From contig CAJHZI010000445.1 in assembly GCA_905160935.1 (NCBI GenBank), forward strand, positions 397,501-461,500: a stretch of DNA of 64,000 bases, written 5' to 3'. The notes beneath the pieces were generated by a model. That model worked only from the letters and a program-made list of their open reading frames with translations, was not told the origin of the DNA and did no database searches. The DNA is from Enchytraeus crypticus (lineage: Eukaryota; Annelida; Clitellata; Enchytraeida; Enchytraeidae). Positions within the stretch are counted from its first letter, which is position 1. Every line of letters starts with the position of its first letter. Positions 29,101 to 41,343 of the stretch are shown here, one piece after another. Made by a program: the position numbers and the translations under genes.

Positions 29101-30354
29101 CAAGATGTACGATTTGTAGACGACTAATGAATGGTAGCGGGTAGCGAGAATGGACTGCAGAAGATAATAGATAGGCTGAATGATACGGCGCTGAGATATA
29201 GCATGAAGATTAATATAAAAGAGACGAAGGTTATGAGAGTGTCCAATAATAAAGGTGAAGTTAATATCACAATAAATGGTACGAAATTGGATCAGGTAAG
29301 GAGTTTCAAATATTTGAGTCATACTATAACCGATGACGGGAAATTTGAGACAGAAATACGCAGTAGGATTGCACAAGCAAAAGCGGCCTTTGGTAATAGA
29401 AAAGAACTATTAACAAAAAGTCTGAAGAAACACAAAAAGATAAAAATAGTGAAAACTTTGGTTTGGACCACGCTATTGTATGGTTGTGAAACATGGATCT
29501 TAAGGAAGGAAGATATTAGGAAACTGGAGGCATTGGAAATGTGGATTTGGAGAAGAGTGGAGAGGATTAGTTGGACTCAAAAGGCTACAAATGAGGAAGT
29601 TCTAGAGAGAGTTCGCACAGAGAGACAGTTGATAAATGTATTACGAAATAGGAAGAAGAGTTGGATAGGACACAATCTAAGGGGGGAAGGTCTATCAAAA
29701 GAAGTCATAGAATGTAGAATGGAGGGGAAGAGAGGCAGGGGCAGGCCGAGATTAGGTATGTTAGATGATTTAAAAACCCACTCATATGTGGAAATGAAGA
29801 GGAAGGCGGAAGACAGAAGAGTGGAGGCATTATATACCATGGACCTGCCAGTAGGCAGTGCACTAAGAGAGAGAGAGAGAGATTTCATGTTAATTTTTTA
29901 TTATCTCAATTTATTTTTCTTCTAAGCAGCAGATACGTATTTCTACGCACAATCTGCTTCAACTGTATCAATCAATCAAATTATATCAAAATTCAATCCC
30001 CCATTTTTACCCATTATACTAATGTTCTTTGCATCTCCTTTCTTTTTCTTATCGGTTCTTCTTAATATCCTGACTTCCTGGTATAATAGATCTTACCTCC
30101 CTCTTCTGTCGTATGCTGCTAAATCATCACACTTTTCATTCCACCAATGACCTTTTGCTTTGTCTGTAATTCTTCCAAGCTCATTGTTTAAGCTTCTATA
30201 TTTCCTTCGGCTATGACTGTTGTCAATACTTTTCCATTTCCTTCTTTCATCCATATTGTCTAGCATCTCACCTGTGATCCAAGGTTTTTAGCCTTATTTG
30301 CTTTAAGAAAGCCATAAACTTCTTTTGCACCTATTTTAGTAGCCTCATGTATAT

Positions 30355-30404
<50 letters not shown>

Positions 30405-31372
30405 ACATTTCTCGCTATATATACAGGGTGATAAAAAATAAGAATACACCTCCAAAAAGTTTGAATATCTGAGGCTGCTGTTAATATTTTCAAATAAAAC
30501 TTTTACCAATTACTAAAGGACTAATTTCTGATGGGGTGTTCAATTTTCATCCATTTTGTTACATAGATTGGCCAGTTATGCAAGTTTCAGCAGAGCAACC
30601 CCCATTTTTACTTAAAAATGGCGTTTGCTACAACTGTAAGGGCAGATTGCACTTCGTTGACGAGAAGGTAAAGGTGAACTCTCAGTATTACGTCAACACT
30701 TTGCTTCCGGAGCTGTTTGATGATTGCTATGCTCTTCTACCATATGGTTTCATCTTTCAGTAGAACGGTGCTCCGGCTGATGCATCTCGTCATTCTCAGG
30801 AATGGATCAGCGAGACAAACCTGAATTTCATTAATAAGAATGAATGGCCTCCAAACACTCCAAATCTAAATCCTCTGGATTACTATGTCTGGGGAACCAT
30901 GCTGCATCTCTATCAGAAACTTCAGCCGAAGCTTAAAAACAAGACAGAACTGCAGGAAGTGCTACAATCAATTTGGAAGAGACTGCTCAAAGATTCCCAA
31001 GCAGGAATCAACAAGGCTGTCCTGGCTTTCTGAAAGCGACTGCAGTCCTTCGTAGAAGCGGGAGGAAAACATATCGAATAGTCAGCAATGCTAGCAGATA
31101 CAACTGGTTCTTTCTGAACCACTACAACGGCCCTTTTCAGAGCCAAAATAAAAATTTAATTATATATAATTTAGATTTAAAGTACATTAAATAAAGGGGG
31201 TTGCTTTGCTGAAACTTGCATAACTGGCCAATCTATGTACCAAAATGGATGAAAATTGGCCACCCCATCAGAGATTAGTCCTTTAGTAATTGGTAAAAGT
31301 TTTATTGGAAAATATTAACAACAGCCTGAGATATTCAAACTTTTTCTAGGTGTAATCACTTTTTTTCTCGCC

Positions 31373-31465
<93 letters not shown>

Positions 31466-31941
31466 TATATTATATAATATTCTATATTTTTTACTTACTT
31501 TGTTAATGTAATTGAGAAACAGATAATCTACTATTTATGTTGTTTTCTAAATTTCATTTCCTACATTAATTGCCCCTGCTGTCCTCTTATATTTGCCCAT
31601 GGTTGAATTTTTCTTCTGTTTGTACTTGTGCGATTACTTCATAAGATTTAGAATACTATTTAGATATTTACCATTTACCGGTTGATAAGATATTTTGTGA
31701 TTGAGTAAATTATAAAATTGATTGACTTATTGATTATGGATTATATTAATTCAGTGTCTGGATCGCTTGCTGTCTTACAGAAGGACGTAGCTAATGGCTG
31801 CTGTATATTGGTAAGTTTTTTGCAATAGCTAAACATGGAAATTAAATTTTTAATTGATAAGTTAATTTTGATGTAAAAATGTAAATTTTAAGCCTATATA
31901 TATATTTATATTTTATGTATATATATTTATAAATATAAATA

Positions 31942-32001
<60 letters not shown>

Positions 32002-34155
32002 GGGTGCACATTAAAAAATACCCTCCTAGCACAATTGCGATAGCTTAGTCAATTCTTAATATTTCGCCATGGAATTTTAAGGTTCTCTTGTGGAGGAATT
32101 TAAGCACAAGCTGACCAAACTTTATAAAACTATTTTTAAAGGAACCGGAGTTATCCAAGTTTTGCGAAAAAAGTGCTTTTTTTCATTTAACACACAACGT
32201 AAAACGTCAGTTAGAATCAATTCCTTTTTGAAAATGTGTTGGCCCTGAAAAGGACTGTTAGATGATGACACTTCTGATATTGTGCCACAATGTATTACCC
32301 TAACACTCTTCAGCCGAAACTGATTGAAGAGTTCAACAAGTTAAAGCCAAATGATTTCATTTTTCAACAGGACGGCGCGCCGGTTCACACTTCACGTCTT
32401 GCGAAATGCTTTCTTGTACAATACAGGCCAGATTTAGTAAAAATGGATGATTGGCCTCCTAATTCTCCAGATTTTAATCCACCTGATTCTCTGTCTGGAG
32501 ACCCATGTTGTAAAAGTATCGTGCTTTCAAGCCCAAACCCAGAAACACAACGGAATTAAAGGCTGTTCTTCAAGATATCTGGAAAGACCTACCACAGCAG
32601 TTCATTGACAGCGCAATTTTATCTGTAAGAAAAGACTTCTGGCCGGCATTAAAGTCCAGGGCGTTCATTTCGAGCACACATTGTAGCACAAAATCAGAGT
32701 CGTCATCATCTAACGGCCTTTTTCAGGGCCAGCACATTTTCAAAAAGGAATTGATTCAAATTGAGGTTTTATGTTGCGTGTTAAATGAAAAAAAGCACTT
32801 TTTTCTCAAAACTTGGATAACTCCAGTTCCCTTAAAAATATTTTTACAAAATTTGGTCAGCTTGTGGCTAGATTCCTCCACAAGAGAACCTTAAAATTTC
32901 AAGGCGAAATATTAAGAATTGACTAAGCTATCGCAATTGTACTAGGAGGATTTTTTTATAATGCGCACCCTGTATATATACAATTTACTGTTTTTATTAC
33001 TTTGTCTTTTACAACCGATACATATCCCTTATTGCTAGTACACTAAAGGCTTAACAGGTTGACCTTGAAATTTATAAGATTTGACCAACAGCCAATTCTC
33101 TCTCCCAGACATAGAGAAATTTGCATATCTTTAATAACAAGGAAGGAGTTGAGGAAGGTAGGAAGGCTTACCAAGGCGCATATTTTAGAAAGTTAAATAG
33201 TCAATTTTGTACTTTTTGTTGAGTCACATGCAAGAAGCGAGTGATGATTCTGCAATAGGGTAGAATATAAAATTGAAACTTAGAGTCTTACACGCAAAAC
33301 TTGTCAAAATGAGCATGTGTCAAACGTTTGTACATGTTGCAGACGAATGAGACAAGAGTGCAACCCATATTGCAAATTATTATCAATTCTGTGCGAATTA
33401 TTAATATAAATATAGTTAAATTATTAAAATATGGAATTATTAATAGGGCCTATATTCAGTTCTTGAGGGACTTACTTATAAAGACGACGAGTAAAAACCA
33501 GGAATTAAACCTTAGCAATACTATTATAATATTGAATTATTAATATATTCAGTTCTTAAAGGACTGGCATATAAAGGCTATTAGGAAAAATGTGGAATTA
33601 AGGTTTATTTCCTAAACCCAATAACTGGAAGATAATCTAATTTTTTCAGAGCCATACTATTAAAATACTATGTTTTTGGTTTGCTGATATGATATCTAGG
33701 TGAAAATTGGCGTTAAACTTGGCCTTAGTTTTTTTTAAAGAAATATATACCTGTTTGTCAACTGCTTTGAAGTGAAAATTTTGGCAAGCTAATATTATTA
33801 AGAGCTTGAAATACTGCAATTTCACTGAGTGAACCTTATTGGTATATTGATAATAAATCAAAAAGAAAAAAATGAAGGCAATTACAAAAGCGAACATAGG
33901 CAATTTCTCCAGAAGTTCCCATGAGCCGCCACCTTCAAGCCATAATTTAGGCCTACTTGATGAAGGTTACGTAAAGGTTTGGTAGAGGCTTTGTTATTGG
34001 ATCACCTTGTTGGTTGAAGGATTGTTCTTATTTTGCTGGAGCATTGAAGTCAAACTTAAACCTGGTACTTGACGGAATACTATGGGGTCTTGTATTCTAG
34101 TGAATCAATTTCGTTAGTTCGTTTAATTTTATGATCGAATATCTGGTATTTGAAT

Positions 34156-34223
<68 letters not shown>

Positions 34224-37200
34224 ACTCTCATGGTGTATACTAATGCTTCCTCATCTAGATTTTGTAGAAACTTTAAGAAGAGAATGTTATCATTTACATT
34301 ATTTATTGTTGTTATAATTGTTTCTAGCTGCGCTTGTTGTTCAACGAAAGAACTTCTACGGCTGCTGACTCACAATATAAATGGAAGGTTCTGAAATTCT
34401 TGCTTTTTAATATTTATCCGTTACTAACAACGGTTAGCACAATTGTTAACCTTGAAATGGACTTTTGGACATCATAATTTGAATAGTTTGTATTGTATCG
34501 TTATTACTAGATACCAGTTTTTTAAACTGTTGAAGATTACTTTCATATAAATTTATATTCAATTGTTGTTCAGTCATTTAGATCCACTAAGATCCACACC
34601 AACGTCATAAAGGGCATTCGGTTGGTGAGCGCCTAGGCTCCAGATATTGCTACAAAAATTTAAACGAATGGAAAAGTCTCAAATAAGGGATTGGCTGGTG
34701 GTGTGGTGTAGGACAGAGAGGATTTGAGACAGTCTATTCGTATCCCGACCCTGGTTAAACTGGATTCAAGGGAGGATGATGATGATGATGATGTTATTCA
34801 GTCATTTCAATTGTAAATTTTCAATTTTTAAACTCTTAGCATATACAATTTATATGTGTTCTAAGTCGAGTTCAATTGTTCTTCTCTGAACTAAGTCATT
34901 GTTAGTGTGTTTGACTGCATATAAAATTGTGGATTTGTACATTGTTATGTTACTTATATATAAAGTTATGAATTGTTATATAAAATAAACAATATATTTA
35001 AGCTTCTACACGATGGAGAAAAACTATTAGTTTAATATGATTAGATATTGGAAGGAAAAGGGAAGGATAGAAACAGGGGTAAATAAGGACATAAGTAAGC
35101 ATTAAGCAAATCGTTTAGCGTAATAGTAAATATAAATGCATAAGTCCGCAGAAAAATCGATATGGCAGTGTTATCGCTGCTCTCTAGGCAGAATTAATAG
35201 ACTATAAACTACCATAACAAATTAATTATTGTTTGATTTCTGATTAGCTAGGTTTTATTAGTTGTGTATTATAATTAAAGTAATGTTTATATTTGTATAT
35301 GACTTTCTATGTTTAGAAAATCAGTGACATTCCTGAAGTGCAAGATATGATTTCGACTACTATCAAGGAATTCTGCGATAAGAGGTTTCATAGTTCTATT
35401 GTTATACATCGTTTCTTGATGAGGAAATGATTATATTGATAGAACTACTATCTGATAAGTAGGAGACCAGAAAATACAGTTATAGTATGGAGATAGACAT
35501 AAACTTAACTTTCTGTCTAATTGAGTTTACTAATTTTATAATTTAGCCTGATTGAGTAATGTAAAATTGGGTGTTGAGGACAATTATGATTTGTAAAATT
35601 TGAGCGACCTAATGGTCTATGATAGATGAATAGGACACATTCTAAGGGGGGAAGGTCTATTTGTAGAGATCATAGAAGGAATAATGGAAGAAAAAAGAGC
35701 CAGGGGCAGGCCGAGATGAGTTATGTTAGATGATTTAAAGACCCACTCATATGTAGAAATGAAGAGGAAGGCAGAAGACAGAGAAAAGTGGAGGCGCTAT
35801 GTACCATGGACCTGCCAGTATGCAGTGCACTAAGAAGAATGGTCTATGAATTTTTAAATTACGGTAGTCGAGGTTTGGATTTGTATATGTTTTGAATAGT
35901 AATGCTAAATGAGACATTGTGGATGGTTCCAGTTGTTCCTCTACATTATCTAATATCTAATTATAATGCAAGGTTACAGGAACAGCCGACATTGGCTGCT
36001 GATATTAATAAGATGGTAGGAAGTTAATTTTGCTGTATCTAGTGCAGACTTTGTTTGCGGCGCCCTTGTACTGATAGGGCAATGCTGTTCTTCAGATTAG
36101 CGGATGTATTACAGAAACAGCCTTGAGCTTCACGTTGTGATGGTGCCCATGGGCAATGTACTCCCGAGCAGTATAGTTACTGCGAGAATGCCTGATCAAA
36201 TGAACGATATAGCTCATTTAGTACAGTGTCTGATTAAAGCTTATTGAAATTAATTTAGGCATATAAAGTAATATACTTTCAACTCTTAGCTAATAATTTG
36301 TCCTGTTATCAGCCGCATCCATTTGATCCTCTGTCGATTTGTTAGGGGCATATATGACATTAATTGCAATAGATTCTATATCTATTTCTACATCTCTTCC
36401 TCGTCATCATCATCCTCACAAAAATGGACGTTAAGCCCATTATTTGAACCCACACATGCTGATCCGCGATCGGATAATATTATGCTAAGATATACTAATG
36501 TTACAGTAAGATATTGGAATGAGGATATCTTAGCGACTAATATTGTGCTTCTATGCATAATATTAAATACATTTTCTGTTAGTAGGGGCTTTACCTTAAA
36601 ATAGCAATTCTATTGTTGTAACGATAAAATTCTGAGGTTGAATGCATGTTAATTGATTTGTTAATCGTTTATTAACTTTTAAATTAAATTGCAGGTAGTA
36701 GTTTATTTATTATGCTGAAGTGACTGTTAAATAATTTTTTTATTATTTTGATATTCGTTAGTACAAGTGTAGTTAACTAACAATTTATAACAATATGAAA
36801 TGTTTATATACTTGGTTTTAGATTTTATTTGTTAAATTACTGAATGTTAATTAACTGATTAACTAAATGTTGCGTAATATGCCCATATTTATAGGAGTGG
36901 TGTAAATCATGTATTCCTACATCATTTGTTTGAAAAGTTACCGGTAAGTCTGATATTCATGTTCAAGCTGATAGAACTCTAGTAGTGGTTTGCTGGGTTG
37001 CCCGATAAAAGAATAAAAGATTCAACCATGTATAGCTTTACATGGTGAGTCTTTGGTTCAATAAACAGACAATTCATCAACAATTACATCTACTTGTAGC
37101 CTATTTAAGTTCAGGTAAATCTCAATGAACGATCCCAAATCAACATTTTTAATTATTTCATGCCATCCGTTTTCTTTTCTTAATCTATTGTATTGAAATC

Positions 37201-40200
37201 AATAACAGTAACTTAAATTTTTCAGTCATTAACTTTTAAAAGCATAATACGGATACAATCAATTTATTGTTGTTTGACATCTCTACCGATATGTTAATTA
37301 TATATCACTATATGTTATTCAATGTGATATAGAGTAATGCGATAGAGTAATGTGATATAGAGTAATATAAGAGGATATAGTGTATTGCAGAATTAGAAGA
37401 TTATCAACAACATCTTCCTTTGAATCGCGTTTTAGCTAGAGTCAGGGTACAAAGAGACCTTTTTCTACTGCTCTCTGTGGTGTGGGAACTTTTCCATTCG
37501 TTTTGAAAATTTTGTAGCTATTTTTGGTTTGGATACTTTGTCACAGTTTACTACACATACAGGTTACAATACTTCAACCTTGATATTTCTGTTATGGCAT
37601 ATTTTACATTGATTTATTATTGTTAATATTTGAGGTTTTACTCTGGCCTTTAACTGGACAACTATTGTCTATCGTCGCTTCCTCGGAAATCAAAGTTTTC
37701 GTTCGGGTTAGTTTTTCCTCTTGTAAATTTATTTTAATTAGGCCTACTTAAATTATTTAAGCTTTTTCAGTGCTTTAACAAAAAAAAGCATTAAGCAGGT
37801 TTTTGTGTTTTCTTGAAAAACTTCTCTGTACAGTGGGTAGTAATTGCTACTAATTATATTTAATATAAACAGGGTATTCTGAAAAATTTAGTAGTTCATA
37901 ATTATTTATTACATATTTTTTTAAATCAAAGATGCAATTTTTGTACAATTAACATATAACTACGCCAATTTTACACGTTTTCAGAATATTTTGAAGAATA
38001 TATCACATTTAGTGATCTCATACCGACAAAGATTTACAAAACTTATGATTAATAATTTAGCTATCTGCATCGTGAGGTTATATTGAAGCTGTTTTTATGA
38101 AAACATCTATTTACTCTGCTGGCGATTATATCTAGGCTATTTGCATTTGCTATAAAACAGATAGTACAAATGTTCATAATCTGCTACTCCTAACTACCGT
38201 TGTTTTCAAATAATATTCTGTTCTGTATAAGAGCAATTTTAAATGATTTCCCAATGTTATGGATATTAACTGTTAGATAAGAGCACGTAACTCTGCTTTG
38301 TTTATCTGTATGATGAGGCCATTGCAAAGAGTTGCAATATGCAAAATAAATAAACTCCAATTTTCGTAGCCTGCATATATTTCAAATATTGACGTCTAAA
38401 ATACCATCACGCAGATATGTATAGTGCGGATTTTTGGCGCACACGGTTAAGCTGCGCGTCAATTGAAGGAAGTTAAGCTCCATTGCGCCCCGGTTAGTAC
38501 TTTGTGGGTGACCACCTTGAAAGACCGAGTGTTGACATCTTGGATAGGAAATATCCCAAAGGCTCTGGAAGGTTATTCTTAAATCCGCGCCGGCTGCAAC
38601 TGATGCGCCATCAAAAGGCAACGATTACTATTAACCATGGAGAGGAAGGTAGAAATACCGAAAACTACAAAACAGCAACTAAGAAAGGAAACTATGTAGC
38701 ACGTGCGGTTATTAGGTCATGTGTGTAACTATACGAACAAAAAAAACAATAATATAGAATTCTGGAGTATAGTTATGTTATTTTTAATAGCACGTACATG
38801 TATATTATTATATTCGTTTAATACTTGAAATCTGACATACCGCAGAAAACGTACAAACATACATGGAACAAAAAGCAAATAGAAAGTTCAATAATACCTA
38901 GATACCAATAGTCCAAGATAATGTTTCATAACAGTCAGTATACGATATTCTAATGATAAATTCTTAACCACGAAAGGAGTGCGTTTAAATGATATTTAAA
39001 ATGGGTGAACCCTCCCACTGAACTTAAAATATAATAAATAAATCTTGCGTTTATTTAAAACAATCTAATAAACGCAGATAGGTTTCATTCGAACATACAT
39101 TATACGAGAAGATAATGACACAGTCACTCTAAATAGTAACAATGCATTTTAATTTAATCTTGCATAAACCAAGATTAAATTAGCTATAGTTTTATAGTAT
39201 CACTTAATGTCTTGCGGGTTATGAAGTTTTTATCTTTCAAAGAGCTGCACTTTGTTGGTATGGCGTAAGTTCTTTTTGCAGCGTTTCTTCGGGTTTGATA
39301 TGAATGTTGGTTTAGTGAGGGCATAAGTGGAGCCAGCAAGTGGTCAGAATTATTACAGACTGACCTAAATAGCTTACTGTCAGCTGACATGCAGAGATTC
39401 TCAAAAGTTTGCTCTTTGTTATAAAAACCAGCCCCTTTTGCTCGTCTTAAAAATGCTTTAGGCGGTTTCTGTCATCAGCAGAAGTAAACCCCCACCAAAA
39501 TTGTGAGGCGTAGAGTAATATACTAAGAGTAGAAGCCTGGAACACTATCTGAAGTAGTTCATGTGATAGACCCTTTGTGTGCAAGGAGTATAAAGCAAAA
39601 ATATTACTCGAACATGAGGATATAAGATTGGATATATGAGGAGAAAAGGAAAATTACACAAAATTGTGACTCCCAAACATTTGAGATTTGAGACTCGTTC
39701 TATTCCAGCTAAGTAGGGCAATTCAATTGTTTGACGCTTATAGCTGGGTGACTTAAAGATTATTTCCTTAGATTTACTTCTGTTTAGCTGTAGAATATTG
39801 TTTGCTGAAGCCCATCTTTCTAAGTTCATTTATTCTACTTCAGTTAAATGTAAATGTGATGATGGTACTATGAGATAAGTATCATCAGCAAATTTTAGTA
39901 ATTGTGTTCTTATAACACTGTGGATTGCTTCAATTATTTTTTATGTAGAAAACCCATTGGTTTCAAAAATATCTATTAAATTATGTGTATAATACTTAAA
40001 AACTGAAATATACTTTAGTGTGAAATATTGAAAAACTTAAGAAATGTTTATTAAATATGACCGTAATATATATTTTAACAGTAAGCTTGTCTTATTTGTC
40101 TTTGTAGACCCAGCTTTGTACAGTTTTGACGTCAATGATCAACAAGAAAGTGGTACAGTACTCTTTATGCAATATTATCTCTTTCACTGACTCTCTATGC

Positions 40201-41277
40201 CGTATCATCCGATGGCATATCCGGTGTCTTTATTTGTGCTCTCTAACTGTTTTCACACTCATTAAATGACATAGGTTATTCCATTGATTGGCAAGTTCAT
40301 TCCATATTAGGGCTGTTTCGAAGTGTTAAATAATTGCTAAAGCTTGGAAATAACCTGGCTGCTACTATTGGTTTCCTTCTCCTTCCACATATCTTGCTAA
40401 GTTGATTATTGCAACCTGCTGCTGCATGTTTTTGTTGTGTATAAAAATTTAAGAATTGTGATAACAAAAATGCCACCTGATAACAGACATGAGAGATTGC
40501 TGAGATGTCTTGCTAATTACGGTAGATGCCTGGAAATAAAATTTGCTATTACGTTTGATTTTATTTCAAAGTAATGTTGGCGCTGTTCGTATGAAAATAC
40601 AGGTGTTAATTGCTCAGTTGCAATTGCTTCAGAACTGGTACCATTTTTGTTCAATTTAAAGGCTCAATCGTTTTTAACGTGATGTATGTAAATGTTTATA
40701 CATAAGTTCTGCGATACAGAGACCGATGTCCGCTATTCCTTGCGTTCTGAACAGAACATAGAGCGGTGATATTCCTACATTCATTTCTATCATCCACAAC
40801 CCTTACAACTTCTTTCCATGAAATGATCAATGTTATCAAATCTTTGTTGATCGTGCTGAATAAAGTACCCCTAAGTCTTTCTCTTTTCCTTTTTCTTTAG
40901 TTGGCTTCCTCTTAATCACAGTCTTTGCATATATATCCTCATGCATTCTCAATAATTGACCCAAAAACATTCTTTCAGAAGCTATCTCATCTAACCTTCT
41001 TTGTCTATACCTTTCAAGTACTGTGTCATTTTTGATGTGATCCAAAAATGAATATTTAAGATTTTTATAAGACATCTTTATTCAAAACAGTTTATATTGT
41101 GCTTTGTTTTGCTAGTACTTTCCCCGGTTTCACACACATACATCAAGACGATGGTTGAATATATACTTTTTTTAGTCTCGCATCAATTCTGTTACTCTTC
41201 CAAATATGATGCAATTCTTAAGTGACGTCATATATTTGACCAATTCTGCACTCCTTATATATACTTGTATGTATATA

Positions 41278-41343
<66 letters not shown>

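Larger units (their letters stand above)
32000..32972 (+). mobile_element. D37D mariner-like element family 1, copy 1 (non-autonomous, very long inverted repeats)
   Basis: 973 bp; right flank TA, left flank CA (probably a mutated TA). Ends CAGGGTGCACATTAAAAAAT and, inverted, CAGGGTGCGCATTATAAAAA. The two arms are near-identical for about 290 bp each (32000-32290 and 32682-32972). The middle codes for a transposase remnant: MYYPNTLQPKLIEEFNKLKP, FQQDGAPVHTS, WPPNSPDFNPPDS, then a frameshift, then NTTELKAVLQDIWKDLPQQF. The last two aspartates are separated by 37 residues. The N-terminal half including the first catalytic aspartate is absent. The frameshift after NPPDS is shared with copy 2. Confidence 0.9.

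Noticed and set aside
34131..34394. 87-codon frame with Ser-Leu repeats
   Set aside because: Product of the (CT)n tract; only its end overlaps a real exon, in another frame.
35973..36015. Phase-compatible exon candidate (LQEQPTLAADINKM) of the MYBBP1A-like gene
   Set aside because: It has AG and GT borders and fits the phase after 35384, but the candidate at 36895-36943 fits the same phase, has a better donor and matches the homologue's sequence. It could only be an alternative exon.
37391..37450. Open segment LEDYQQHLPLNRVLARVR with AG/GT borders
   Set aside because: Requires an incoming phase of 1, while the preceding exon ends in phase 0. No match to the family.
38492..38511. Possible genuine 5S rRNA gene
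   Set aside because: Only about half of 5S is recognisable, with changes in conserved positions, and it is fused to a repeated body.
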